64,000 nucleotides of DNA from NCBI GenBank assembly GCA_963664845.1, contig OY761615.1, forward strand, positions 310,001-374,000, written 5' to 3'. Positions 53,179-62,247 of the stretch are shown here, piece by piece. The position numbers and the translations under genes were made by a program. Under the pieces are notes generated by a model that worked only from the letters and a program-made list of their open reading frames with translations, did no database searches and had not been told where the DNA came from. This DNA is from CAIYTF01 sp963664845. Its GTDB lineage: Bacteria; Bacteroidota; Ignavibacteria; Ignavibacteriales; Ignavibacteriaceae. Position 1 is the first letter of the stretch. Every line of letters begins with the position of its first letter.

Positions 53179-54312
53179 ATGGGACAATCAACCCTGATAA
53201 TGCTGTTCGGTTGCATGATTGTATGCGGAGTAGTAAACTACAGCGTTAATTCGCAGCTCCTTAACGGCTCTCAATCATCATATGATTACTATACTTCTGC
53301 CGAACTGGTCAACGTAAATAATTCAGTTGGCATGTTGGTTGCCAGCAATATAGCGTCTGATCCCAATTATCGGGTTTCAACCCCGGTCACCATTTCACTG
53401 TTCGGTTTTACGGCCACGTATAGCTCGCAAATGGTATACATTGATCCCGATTCAATTATCCAAGTGAGCATTACAAGCACAAACGGCCAAATTACCAGGA
53501 CATCCACCATCTATTTTTATAAAAACGCTATAGAAGGAGTTGTTCCCTCGACGGTGAAGGCTTCAGTTACCAGCCGTGCGAATCTGGCCACGTTGGGCAG
53601 CATGATTATTGACGGAAACGATCACACAACAAATGGTGATCTTATAAGCCCGTCCTCCGGAACATATGGGCTGTGGACAACAGGCACGGTCAATCAGAGT
53701 GGCGGCAGCACTATCGGAGGATTTAGCAACGGTGTGAGCACTGCACCAAGAACAAATAATACCGTAAATATAATGGCAGGACAACCAGTAACAACTGCGC
53801 CTTCAACACCTGATCTGGCCATGGGCGGCGCATCGGCAGGGTATTCTGAAGGAAAACTCAAAGAGATTGCGTTAAGCGGTGTCGGCGGCAGTCAATATGT
53901 GGTGAATCCCGGAATGTTAAACTACCCGTTGTCAGGAGTGACGTACGTGGAACTTGCGTATGGGGATGCATGGACCAGTTCCAACATTTCCGGCTCCGGC
54001 GTACTGATCGTTCACAATGCCTGGACCAACGCACGAATGATCAATCTGAACTCAGGAACGTTTAAAGGCATGATGATCATTGACGATCTGGTGCATCTCC
54101 ACACGGACATTATCGGCGGTGTTATTGTTCTGACCAATGCACCTTCCGAAGGCAATTGTATTGGAAATGGGAACGGGACCATTTTATACAGTAGTTCAGC
54201 AATCAAATCAGCTACTCAGACAGTTATGGAAGATGGGAATATTCCCGGAAACCGTAAAGTGAACTATGGATTTGGGAACACTCGTTCGTTTGTAAAATAT
54301 TGGCTGGAGTGA
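53179..54312 (+). CDS. Membrane-anchored protein with PilX-like N-terminus and long beta-rich part
   Basis: 377 residues. The first 25 form one hydrophobic helix (MGQSTLIMLFGCMIVCGVVNYS), again with no leader. The next 100 residues resemble the PilX-type stalk (YYTSAELVNVNNSVGMLVASNIA). The rest is rich in Gly, Ser, Thr and Asn with repeating short strands (GSMIIDGNDHTTNGDLI, SGSGVLIVHN, GTFKGMMIIDDLVHLHTDIIGGVIVL), as in right-handed beta-helix or polymer-forming folds. Last gene of the kinase/pilin-like run. Function unknown. Confidence 0.72.
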   Translation: MGQSTLIMLFGCMIVCGVVNYSVNSQLLNGSQSSYDYYTSAELVNVNNSVGMLVASNIASDPNYRVSTPVTISLFGFTATYSSQMVYIDPDSIIQVSITSTNGQITRTSTIYFYKNAIEGVVPSTVKASVTSRANLATLGSMIIDGNDHTTNGDLISPSSGTYGLWTTGTVNQSGGSTIGGFSNGVSTAPRTNNTVNIMAGQPVTTAPSTPDLAMGGASAGYSEGKLKEIALSGVGGSQYVVNPGMLNYPLSGVTYVELAYGDAWTSSNISGSGVLIVHNAWTNARMINLNSGTFKGMMIIDDLVHLHTDIIGGVIVLTNAPSEGNCIGNGNGTILYSSSAIKSATQTVMEDGNIPGNRKVNYGFGNTRSFVKYWLE

Positions 54313-54472
54313 CTTTTATTTGTAATTAAGCGTTGCTCTTCATCTTAGTCTGCCTTCATTTTCCCTGAATACTTTCCGATATGCATTAACATACCCTAAG
54401 CCAATGAATGGAACTATTGGTGTAAACGACGGATTACAATTAGGTAAAAGAATGATAAATGAACTACACCCT

Positions 54473-54512
54473 AAAAAAAAATCCCGGCACCAAGGGAGCG
54501 TGGTGTCGGGAT
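54473..54512 (-). terminator. Intrinsic terminator, minus strand
   Basis: A 12-bp stem ATCCCGGCACCA (54481-54492) with TGGTGTCGGGAT (54501-54512), one G-T wobble, 8-base loop; an eight-A run at 54473-54480 becomes the T-run on the minus strand. It would end transcripts of the FMN reductase gene about 380 bases after its stop. Weak on the plus strand, which has no T-run. Confidence 0.75.
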
Positions 54513-54788
54513 AGGTCGTTTTAGAATTGAGCTAAGAAATAAACCATACTTTACGCGGGAGAAATTCATCATCAATATCAGATAGTATGTTTTCAGATCA
54601 TAGCAGTCAAGGAACTAACACAAACACAATATCTTCTCAATTCTATGGGTTAAATTTATACTGATTTTCACGCGATTCAAACTAAAATGCAACTGACGCG
54701 GAAATGCGTGTATTAACGCAATAAGCAGTCGATGAATAACAATTCAATTATTCCTCCGGCAATACAGTTAAAAGTTTTCATCATCTCC

Positions 54789-54882
54789 CGCGGTCACTGA
54801 GCGAAGCTGACGTGCCTTCTTGGCAGTACTTTTCGGTTTCGGCTTTACATCAACTGCGGTCCCTGAGCAAAGCCGAAGTGCC
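54789..54882. repeat. Pair of 27-base direct repeats
   Basis: Copy 1 (54789-54815) begins GCGGTCACTGAGCGAAGC and copy 2 (54856-54882) begins GCGGTCCCTGAGCAAAGC; both end in GTGCC. About five mismatches in 27, spaced 67 bases start to start. The phrase CTGAGC(G/A)AAGC(C/T) is typical of short dispersed repeats of Bacteroidota genomes; dispersal elsewhere is inference. Confidence 0.6.
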
Positions 54883-54894
54883 CGCTTCTGAAAA

Positions 54895-55530
54895 CTACCT
54901 GATAAAATTCATCATAACTTTAGCAACAGGCGCCGGAGGTGGAATTGATTCTCTTGTCGCGGCCAATGATTTTATAAGCCACGCCATTCGGTTTCCCAAC
55001 ACCTGCAAAATCTGGACTCCTTCTGCATCCTGCAGCACTTCGCCCGGAATTCTTCCGTGTATGATATTCCAGTAGTTTGAAGCAGCAATAACCATTTCCG
55101 AATACGTTAAATAGTGATTTAAGCCGTCAAGTGTCGCTGAGCCCCCGGACCTGCGCACTGCGGTTATCGCTGCGCCAACTTTGTTTCTGAACAATCCGCC
55201 GTTGCTGCCGGCCACGTAAAATGCACGGTCAAGAAAGCTTTTCATGGTCCCTCCTATACCGGAGTAATGGACCGGTGAGGCGATCACTATACCGTCAGCA
55301 TCCTTCATTTTTTGTATACATACGTTTACCGGATCGCTTTTTATGCCGCACATTTCATCTTTGTTTTTTGCACAGGTGCCGCATGCCCGGCATCCCTGAA
55401 TTATTGCCGCTCCGATGTGAATGATTTCAAATTCAACTCCATTGGATTCGAGTGCTGAACCGACAAGCTTTAGCGCATGATAGGTATTTCCCTCTTTATG
55501 AGGGCTTCCATTAATTGCAGTTACTTTCAT
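54895..55530 (-). CDS. Flavodoxin-fold NAD(P)H-dependent FMN reductase
   Basis: 211 residues: FMN-binding start VTAINGSPHKEGNTYHAL near residue 4, then IIHIGAAIIQGCRACGTCAKNKDEMCG with Cys residues typical of the iron-sulfur flavoprotein branch, and the FMN phosphate region ASPVHYSGIGGTMKSFLDRAF. It reduces quinone-like or other small acceptors using flavin in the cytosol. The last 40 residues form a helical tail. Transcribed alone, with a terminator far downstream. The natural substrate is unknown. Confidence 0.9.
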   Translation of the reverse strand: MKVTAINGSPHKEGNTYHALKLVGSALESNGVEFEIIHIGAAIIQGCRACGTCAKNKDEMCGIKSDPVNVCIQKMKDADGIVIASPVHYSGIGGTMKSFLDRAFYVAGSNGGLFRNKVGAAITAVRRSGGSATLDGLNHYLTYSEMVIAASNYWNIIHGRIPGEVLQDAEGVQILQVLGNRMAWLIKSLAATRESIPPPAPVAKVMMNFIR

Positions 55531-55622
55531 TGTCTTCCTGTCGTATTTAAATAGTTTTCAACTTTAAATTACGAAATTGGAATCGAATATCGGCGATGGC
55601 AATTATTTGCTATAGCAAATAA

Positions 55623-56165
55623 TTATCTTTCGCGTTCCCGTCTGTTTTCACGCTTGCCATTTTCCCCGTGTTTACTTTCGCGCGTGCGCACTTTTTCATG
55701 CGTCGATGTCCGGATTACGGTATGATGAATCACTTTGGTATGTTCCGGATGCTCCTTGATCACAAAATACTTTGGGTCATGACTGTCGCGTATTATAACC
55801 TGATCATGCCTTCCTTTGAACGAAGCATATTTTACTCTGTAGACTTCTCCATGCAGCCACGGCCTTTTTTCATTAATGACTACTTTATAGGCATGGTACA
55901 AATCAAACGCCTTATACCGTGGCGGCAGGTTGGGTCTTTTAATCCAACGTACTCCGTCATAAAAGTAAAAAACCCTTAGTGGTATGGAATAATACACATC
56001 TATATCCGGCAGATAGTAATATTGTGCTGCGTCGTAACCGACTGGTCCCCAAACGGGTTGTGCTCCAATATTTACCTGAAAGCCGACACGTATTTGCGCA
56101 TTGAGCGATGCAGCGAGAAATAATGAAATTCCCGCGATGATGAGTGCAAAATATTTCCTTCGCAT
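55623..56165 (-). CDS. Secreted protein, unknown, with aromatic core and basic tail
   Basis: 180 residues. A signal peptide (about 1-23, ALIIAGISLFLAASLNAQ) is followed by a Tyr/Trp-rich core (YYYLPDIDVYYSIPLRVFYFYDGVRW) and a highly charged tail with many Arg, Lys, His and Glu, ending in RREREREN-like residues. Core phrases such as PLRVFYFYDGVRWIKR and LPPRYKAFDLY recur in small secreted proteins of Bacteroidota without known function. Exported; location and role not known. Confidence 0.75.
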   Translation of the reverse strand: MRRKYFALIIAGISLFLAASLNAQIRVGFQVNIGAQPVWGPVGYDAAQYYYLPDIDVYYSIPLRVFYFYDGVRWIKRPNLPPRYKAFDLYHAYKVVINEKRPWLHGEVYRVKYASFKGRHDQVIIRDSHDPKYFVIKEHPEHTKVIHHTVIRTSTHEKVRTRESKHGENGKRENRRERER

Positions 56166-56408
56166 TTTATTACTCTTATGTTTTTGTTAACCAATCATTC
56201 AATAGCTTTATGAAATTCTTCCGGTTTGTTTCCAAACCAGCATTTCAATCAAGCTGTTCTCTGCTACATTATTTGGACAGCATGATGCCAGCATTGGTTT
56301 AATGAAGCTGTCTTTCCGCTTCTCCGGGTGATGTACGTTCATCATTTAATCAAAATGTCGTAAATTATGAGTGGGATTTTTACAAATTAAATTAAGATAG
56401 AAGACCCA

Positions 56409-57050
56409 ATGACTATTGATAAGTCCTCTTGTTTCCCCAGGATTTCGGATAAAAACACCTGTTCTCTGAAAGCGGTTGTGAACGACAAACGAATAATTAT
56501 CGGAGACTATACCTATTATCATGATTTTAAGGACCCTGTTGATTTTGAACAGAATAACGTTCTTTATCATTACCCGGTCAATGATGAAAAGCTTGTTATC
56601 GGGAAATTCTGTTCCATTGCCTCAGGCGCAAAGTTCTTATTCAATGGGGGCAACCATAAGAATGAAAGCTTTGCAAACTATCCCTTCGCAATCTTCCCCG
56701 ATCTTTGGCCTGTCGGCTTAAGGATCAATGACTGCTGGGATAACAAAGGCGATATTATTATCGGGAATGATGTCTGGATAGGATTTGAGGCTTTGATCAT
56801 GGCGGGAGTGACCATTAGCGATGGAGCACGCATCGGGTCAAGATCTGTGGTTACCAAAGATGTCGGCCCCTATGAGGTTGTTGGAGGGATCCCGGCAAAA
56901 CTCATCAAAAAGCGTTTTGATGACGATACCATTGAATTGTTGCTTAAGCTCAGGTGGTGGGATTTGGACGAAGCCACGATAATGGAAAACATTACTACAC
57001 TTATCAATGCGGATAAAGAGGCATTGAAAGAACTTGTGCAAAAATTGTGA
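56409..57050 (+). CDS. Vat/CatB-like xenobiotic O-acetyltransferase
   Basis: 213 residues of left-handed beta-helix (hexapeptide) type. Landmarks match streptogramin (Vat) and chloramphenicol (CatB) acetyltransferases: GDYTYYHD near residue 38, LVIGKFCSIASGAKFLFNGGNHKN with the catalytic His, IIIGNDVWIGFEALIMAGVTISDGARIGS, and PYEVVGGIPAKLIKKRF. It would acetylate a hydroxyl of a drug or sugar from acetyl-CoA. Whether it gives antibiotic resistance cannot be read; many chromosomal homologues have other roles. It is the first of several plus-strand genes before an AraC regulator. Confidence 0.87.
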   Translation: MTIDKSSCFPRISDKNTCSLKAVVNDKRIIIGDYTYYHDFKDPVDFEQNNVLYHYPVNDEKLVIGKFCSIASGAKFLFNGGNHKNESFANYPFAIFPDLWPVGLRINDCWDNKGDIIIGNDVWIGFEALIMAGVTISDGARIGSRSVVTKDVGPYEVVGGIPAKLIKKRFDDDTIELLLKLRWWDLDEATIMENITTLINADKEALKELVQKL

Positions 57051-57156
57051 AACTGTTGTTATTGACCGCCTTTCTGTTATATTTGATAAACAGTGAAAGC
57101 CTTCATAATGATTGAATTTCTCACCATTTACGCAACTAAATTAATACGTGTTAAAC

Positions 57157-58074
57157 ATGGAAATCATTATACATCATAATATTTCGGATTTGTATAAATC
57201 GCTGAATTTACCTCTCAAGCGTGAAATAGATTTCACAATTCATTTTAAGCCTGATATACTTCATCAAATTCCCTTTAAATCGCCCATTTTCCGGGCAGAC
57301 TACTTTTGTTTTGTTTTTGTACATGACGGTTCAGGGTTTTATACTATTGATGAAAATAAATTTCCCTTCAGTCCCGGAACTATATACTTTACTAATCCGG
57401 GCCACATTAAATCATATGAGGTAAATGAATTAAATGATGCTTATATGATAACATTCACGGAAAACTTCCTAAGGGAGAACGTACATTCGGAAATCTACGA
57501 TGAGTTCCCTTTTCTGTTGGCTGAAATAGTTCCCCCGAAGATTCTTTCAGAAAAAAAGTTCAAAGAATTTGAAGCTTTATACAAACAAATATTTGATGAA
57601 TTTCAGAAACCGTCATTATACAAGAATAAAATATTGGGGAATCTTTTCGTCGTGCTTTTACTAAAGTTAAAAGAAGAATTTTGGTTGCACTATGACCCGA
57701 TAATTGAAGGGAACAGGAATTCTCAAATTGTTAAAACATTCAAACAACTTTTGGAATCAGAGTTTAGGAATGTTATTGAAAAGCCCCAAAACGAGAGCAA
57801 ATTGCAGGTTCAGCATTTTGCCGAAAAATTGAATTTACATCCTAATTATCTGAACTCCGTTATTAAATCCAAAACAGGCAAAACCATTTACGAATGGATT
57901 GTTGTAAGGACCCTTTCAACCGCTAAATCCTTGTTAAAGAATACAGCATTAAGCGCCAAAGAAATTGCATATATATTAGGGTTTAGTGAGCCAACTCACT
58001 TCAACCGTTTCTTTAAGAAACATCAGAATATTACTCCCCTGGCCTATAGAAAAAACTTTCAATCTTTGGAATAG
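57157..58074 (+). CDS. AraC family transcriptional regulator
   Basis: 305 residues from the ATG at 57157; a GTG at 57148 is the alternative. The N-terminal 170 residues are a cupin-like sensing part (SPIFRADYFCFVFVHDGSGFYTIDENKFPFSPGTIYFTNPG, quoted in part), and the C-terminal 100 residues carry the two helix-turn-helix units: VQHFAEKLNLHPNYLNSVIKSKTGKT and SAKEIAYILGFSEPTHFNRFFKKH. Likely controls the next gene, an aldo/keto reductase, 167 bases downstream. Inducer unknown. Confidence 0.92.
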   Translation: MEIIIHHNISDLYKSLNLPLKREIDFTIHFKPDILHQIPFKSPIFRADYFCFVFVHDGSGFYTIDENKFPFSPGTIYFTNPGHIKSYEVNELNDAYMITFTENFLRENVHSEIYDEFPFLLAEIVPPKILSEKKFKEFEALYKQIFDEFQKPSLYKNKILGNLFVVLLLKLKEEFWLHYDPIIEGNRNSQIVKTFKQLLESEFRNVIEKPQNESKLQVQHFAEKLNLHPNYLNSVIKSKTGKTIYEWIVVRTLSTAKSLLKNTALSAKEIAYILGFSEPTHFNRFFKKHQNITPLAYRKNFQSLE

Positions 58075-58241
58075 GTTGTTTTTCCTTTAAATATGGTCAT
58101 TTCACTTTTCTTACTATCATATATATTTACGCAGCTATTCTAAATACAAACAGCGGCAAAGGAAATCACGATTACCCGGTCTGGTGATGGCCGCGGTCGT
58201 TTAATTTGCGTAACATTGAGAATTTATTTTAAAGGAGAAAT

Positions 58242-59165
58242 ATGATAGAAATAGCAAAATCAGCCCGCAATCAAATAAACATGCCTCTCGTGGGATTTGG
58301 CACCTATCAACTATCAATTGAGCAATCCGAATTCTGTGTAAATGAGGCACTTAATGCTGGGTATCGACATATCGATTCAGCTGAGGGTTACAATAACGAA
58401 GTGGGCACCGGTAAAGGGATAAAAACGGCCGGTGTTTCAAGGCAAGATATTTTTGTAACTACAAAACTTTTCCCGGGGTATAAACCATGGGGGGCGCCCG
58501 AAAAAACCTACAACCAAACAATTGAAACACTGAAAAATCAACTTAAGCAGCTTCAGCTTGATTATGTCGATCTTTACCTTATACACGCTCCGCTCTCCGA
58601 ACTTAGACTGGAACAGTGGGATGCTTTAACGGAGCTAAAAAAATCAGGGCTGGCCAGGCATATTGGCGTGTCAAACTACAATGAAGAGAGCCTTAAAGAA
58701 ATTTTGGATGCAGGCCTGGCTAAACCCGAGGCAAACCAAGTTGAATTTCATCCAATTTGTGCCCGTACTGATTTAACCCGATACATGAAGGAGAACTCAA
58801 TCGCACCAATTGCATATAGCTCGCTTGCTCCTCTTTCAACCTGGCGGGCTGAGGCAGGTCAGGGTGGAGAAGTTCTTGCTGGAATAAAAAAGGAATGCCA
58901 ATCGGTCACTAACGAAATTGCGACAAGACTTAAAGTATCAGAAGCCAAATTACTATTGAGGTGGGGATTGCAGCACGGCTATTGTGTATTAACGAAAAGC
59001 AGTAATCTTGAGCGCATCCGGGAAAATCTAAATTTATTCGATTTTGTAATTCCTGATAATGACATGGAGCGTTTAAATCGATTAAATCAGGATCAGGCAA
59101 TCGCATGGGCAGCCAGTGGTCTTAATCCGATGGAAGCTGCTCCCCCACTCAATAAAAAGAAGTAG
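58242..59165 (+). CDS. Aldo/keto reductase
   Basis: 307 residues, typical AKR length. The catalytic tetrad is visible: Asp and Tyr in HIDSAEGYNNE (about residues 45-54), Lys in VTTKLF, and His in LYLIHAPL near residue 108. The NADPH-binding end is VLTKSSNLERIRENL. AAAGGAG stands five bases before the ATG. It reduces aldehydes or ketones in the cytosol. It follows an AraC regulator and is followed by a tautomerase gene. Confidence 0.93.
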   Translation: MIEIAKSARNQINMPLVGFGTYQLSIEQSEFCVNEALNAGYRHIDSAEGYNNEVGTGKGIKTAGVSRQDIFVTTKLFPGYKPWGAPEKTYNQTIETLKNQLKQLQLDYVDLYLIHAPLSELRLEQWDALTELKKSGLARHIGVSNYNEESLKEILDAGLAKPEANQVEFHPICARTDLTRYMKENSIAPIAYSSLAPLSTWRAEAGQGGEVLAGIKKECQSVTNEIATRLKVSEAKLLLRWGLQHGYCVLTKSSNLERIRENLNLFDFVIPDNDMERLNRLNQDQAIAWAASGLNPMEAAPPLNKKK

Positions 59166-59253
59166 TATCGTTTTGATTCTGTTAAATTTAAATTAACCAC
59201 AATAGTAAAATACAAGCGCCCATAACAATATGGAATTTTATAAGGAGTTCATG

Positions 59254-59475
59254 ATGCCTACAATTACAATTGCTTTGGATCAGACAAGTGAAGAAAAAAA
59301 GAAACAATTAGTAGAAAATCTTACAAGAGTAGCTGCTGAAATTACAGAATATCCATCTGAGTATTTTTTCGTTTATATACAGGAATATCCGACAGAGAAC
59401 ATTGGTGTTGGAGGCAAAACCTTAAAGGATATCAATGCAATCCGAAGCTCTCCAAAGCTTGGGATAAAAGATTAA
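59254..59475 (+). CDS. 4-oxalocrotonate tautomerase-like protein
   Basis: 73 residues. The start is the ATG at 59254 and not 59230 or 59251: AAGGAG lies six bases before it, and the protein then begins MPTITIAL, so removal of Met exposes the catalytic Pro-1 required by this family. The rest, LDQTSEEKKKQLVENLTRV and YFFVYIQEYPTENIGVGG, is tautomerase-like. It interconverts keto and enol forms of small acids. It ends 88 bases after the aldo/keto reductase start-to-stop gap and may be co-transcribed with it. Confidence 0.85.
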   Translation: MPTITIALDQTSEEKKKQLVENLTRVAAEITEYPSEYFFVYIQEYPTENIGVGGKTLKDINAIRSSPKLGIKD

Positions 59476-59488
59476 GCCGTCGTTATTC

Positions 59489-59719
59489 GCTTCACAGTTC
59501 AGAGATACATCTTCTACAGATCTGGCCAATTCAGATACAAAAATTAGTACAGTCAAGAAGCTTTTGAATCATACTGATGATTGATTTATCCGGCGTCATT
59601 ATGCAGAGATTAAATCTGATTTTCTTCGCGGTAAGCTCGAGAGCGTTGGTAGTTGTGCTAAAGAAATGCTTTCTGCGAATAAAGTGTGTATGAAACAGAA
59701 AATTGCACTTCTTCTTTAA
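59489..59719 (+). pseudogene. Decayed tyrosine-recombinase C-terminus
   Basis: Read in the frame of base 59489 the DNA gives SQFRDTSSTDLANSDTK, then ISTVKKLLNHTDD, a TGA stop at 59582-59584, and then FIRRHYAEIKSDFLRG and about 25 more codons to TAA at 59717. This is the usual recombinase end (FRHT-like box, LLxH box, HYxxI with the catalytic Tyr) with a stop in place of one residue and without the N-terminal two-thirds. It is best seen as the 3' relic of an older integrase lying beside the newer element. Confidence 0.65.
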
Positions 59720-59725
59720 AACAAC

Positions 59726-59760
59726 AAACCCATGTAACTTATTTAATTACATGGGTTTAT
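59726..59760 (+). terminator. Intrinsic terminator after recombinase relic
   Basis: A 12-bp perfect stem AAACCCATGTAA (59726-59737) with TTACATGGGTTT (59747-59758), loop CTTATTTAA. It begins seven bases after the relic's stop codon. T-runs are short on the plus strand, so some function on either strand is possible. Confidence 0.7.
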
Positions 59761-59979
59761 CTAGTACACCCGGAAGTTGTTTAACCTAGCTGCCTCCATG
59801 AGCTCTATTTTCCCTGTAACTTGTTGCATAATATGCGTTTATAGCGTTATTTCGCACATTATGAAGTTTAATGAAATCAAGTAAAAACAGGAGGAAATAA
59901 GAAAAAGTGTATGATATGTGTATGAGATTTCATAAATTTGACTAAAACTTATAAGAAATCTTTACACTGGAGAACTATT

Positions 59980-61230
59980 ATGACTGTTAATTTCTATATT
60001 AACAAAGCGAATAAAACCCCGGAACAAAGTATCTACGTTTACATCCGGGGATTCAAAGGGAAAACCTTTGTCTATAATACCGGCGAGAAAATAATTCCCA
60101 AATACTGGGATTTAGATAAACAGCAGGCAAAAAAATCACTCATCGGAGCTCCTGAGCTGAACCAAAAATTGGACTCCATCAAAGCCGGGATAACCAGGCT
60201 AATAAGACAGCTTGAAACCGATGCCCGACGCGCTGAAAAAAGCCTTACCCCACTGGACATCAAAGAAGCCCTGGACAGTTATTTCAATAAAGGAGTCTAT
60301 AACGACCAAACCTTATTCGCCGCCCTTGATGAGTTTGAAGCAGTACGTAAGAACAATATGGCTGCGACCACCTTTAAAAAAATTACGACACTTAGAAACC
60401 ACCTTACTGAGTTTCAGGAATCTGAAAAATACCCTGTTTCTTTTGATACAATAAATATGCTGTTTTATGACAAATTCAGGCAATACCAATGGACTGTTAA
60501 AGGGAACACTAATACTACAACCTATTTATGGATCAAGATATTAAAGATATTCCTGAACTGGGCAACGGAACGGAAAATCAATACAAATCTTGAATTCAGG
60601 AAGTTCAAAATTCATAGCGACCCTACCGAGGTTGTCTATCTGACGAATGAAGAGCTATTCAAAATTGTAAATCTTGATCTTACCGACTCCCCCAGGTTGG
60701 CCTCAGTGAGGGATACTTTCTGTTTTGCCTGTTTTACCGGTGTGCGTTTTTCGGACGTTTCCCGGCTGCAATGGAGCGATATTAAAAATAATGTCTGGCA
60801 TCTGCGAACCATTAAAACTGATGATATATTACAAATCCCGCTCAATGGCTATGCTGCTGCAATAATTGAAAGACACAAAGAAGACAAGCAACCTCTTAAA
60901 GTCATCTCGAATCAAAAAATGAATGACTATCTTAAGGAAGTGTGCAAAAAGGCTAAGATTGATGAGCCAACTAAGATCGTATCCTACATAGGGAAAGAGC
61001 GGAAAGAAGAAATACACCCGAAGCATGATTTGATTGGCACTCATACAGCCAGGCGAACATTTATAACACTCAGCCTTGAAAAAGGTATGTCACCTGAAGT
61101 CGTAATGTCCATGACCGGACACAAGGACTATAAAACCTTCAAAAAATATATCAAGATAACCGATAAGGTAAAATTGTCGGAAATGCACCGCGTTTGGACA
61201 TCACCAAATCTCAGAATAATTAAAGACTGA
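59980..61230 (+). CDS. Tyrosine-type site-specific integrase (Bacteroidota type)
   Basis: 416 residues from the ATG at 59980, with GGAG about eight bases before it; a TTG at 59938 would add 14. Order: arm-binding N-terminus (NFYINKANKTPEQSIYVYIRG), SAM-like core-binding domain, catalytic domain with Arg in CFTGVRFSDVSRL (near 256), HTARRTF (His near 355, Arg near 358), GHKDYKTFKKY (His near 381, nucleophile Tyr near 390). All catalytic residues are present, so it should be active. It would insert and excise the element that follows. Related genes are common in Bacteroidota elements. Confidence 0.93.
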   Translation: MTVNFYINKANKTPEQSIYVYIRGFKGKTFVYNTGEKIIPKYWDLDKQQAKKSLIGAPELNQKLDSIKAGITRLIRQLETDARRAEKSLTPLDIKEALDSYFNKGVYNDQTLFAALDEFEAVRKNNMAATTFKKITTLRNHLTEFQESEKYPVSFDTINMLFYDKFRQYQWTVKGNTNTTTYLWIKILKIFLNWATERKINTNLEFRKFKIHSDPTEVVYLTNEELFKIVNLDLTDSPRLASVRDTFCFACFTGVRFSDVSRLQWSDIKNNVWHLRTIKTDDILQIPLNGYAAAIIERHKEDKQPLKVISNQKMNDYLKEVCKKAKIDEPTKIVSYIGKERKEEIHPKHDLIGTHTARRTFITLSLEKGMSPEVVMSMTGHKDYKTFKKYIKITDKVKLSEMHRVWTSPNLRIIKD

Positions 61231-61431
61231 TCCGCGTTCGACAGGAAATAGGTCAAATTTGATTGCAGTCAAAATTGTTTGCATATCAGATAAAAAATAT
61301 TCTTTTTATTTTTGGAACGGGAAACCATCACGATAATCGCAAAATGTTTTAAAAATAACTGCTACTTAATTAATATAAATATTCCCCGGGGAGCTATTTT
61401 TTAATAATTATTGGAAAGTGGTGTGATTAAC

Positions 61432-62247
61432 ATGAGAGCTAACGTAAAAAATGTAGATCAATTCGATTATCAAATGATAAGAAAGTTCTTTGGAATAAAG
61501 GATATCCCTGGCATTGAACGGAAATGGGAACCTGGTACATTTGATATTAAGGAATTGAAACGACTTCATTTTTTAAGTTTTATGGAGCATATCCAACCAA
61601 TCGCTGAACGGATCGAACGCGAGCTAAAACTCCTCAGAATGAGAGTTGAACTGAGCGGCAATAAAATACCTACCCTTAATGAAACCTCCGAAAAAGGATT
61701 AGACATGCTTATCCGGGACGCAATCCTGGAGTTCAGCAATGAAAAAATTCCGAATGTTCATGAGCTCGACGAGATTCTGCTCGATCCAATGATTAAAGCC
61801 CTTGTCGGGAACAAGACTGACCTTACCAGTTATGACATAGCATATGCTTTAGCAGAGAGAATATTAGCAAGTTTAGAACCGGTTATCGGCCCCATAATGC
61901 TGTTGGCCACAAAGAACCCAAATCTGGATGCAGAATATATTATCAATATCATTAAAAACGCCGGGAAGCTGAACCATAAAGGAGAAGTAAAAAGCAACCG
62001 GAAAGACTTTAATGAAAAAATGCTCGAGCTGGAACAAGATCTCCTATCGAAGGGAATACCGATAAAGCCTATAGGCTTGCTAAAAATGGTACTCAAAACA
62101 AATTCAGACTATTTACCACAAAAGGATATCCCGCCACACTTAAAAAACGATTTCAGTGATATATCATTCAAAACCCAAAATGTGAAAAGAATACTGGATT
62201 CGTACCGCGCTTTCAAAAAAAAATCACGGAGCATCGATACTCCGTGA
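61432..62247 (+). CDS. Element-encoded protein of unknown function
   Basis: 271 residues from the ATG at 61432 (TTG at 61411 would add 7). No known domain is recognised. It is strongly charged and helical (IQPIAERIERELKLLRMRVEL, FNEKMLELEQDLLSKG), with a lysine- and arginine-rich end, and without signal peptide or membrane helix. It lies between the integrase and the excisionase-like gene; its stop codon sits inside the repeat array at 62224-62265. A role in element regulation or replication is possible but unsupported. Confidence 0.75.
   Translation: MRANVKNVDQFDYQMIRKFFGIKDIPGIERKWEPGTFDIKELKRLHFLSFMEHIQPIAERIERELKLLRMRVELSGNKIPTLNETSEKGLDMLIRDAILEFSNEKIPNVHELDEILLDPMIKALVGNKTDLTSYDIAYALAERILASLEPVIGPIMLLATKNPNLDAEYIINIIKNAGKLNHKGEVKSNRKDFNEKMLELEQDLLSKGIPIKPIGLLKMVLKTNSDYLPQKDIPPHLKNDFSDISFKTQNVKRILDSYRAFKKKSRSIDTP

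Larger units (their letters stand above)
54313..54894. other. Intergenic region with terminator and two short direct repeats
   Basis: About 580 bases between convergent genes. It contains the minus-strand terminator at 54473-54512 and the repeat copies at 54789-54815 and 54856-54882. No gene is recognised. Confidence 0.55.

Noticed and set aside
59726..59760. 12-bp inverted repeat considered as an attachment site
   Set aside because: Position directly after a stop codon and hairpin form favour a terminator; no second copy is visible in the window to support att sites.
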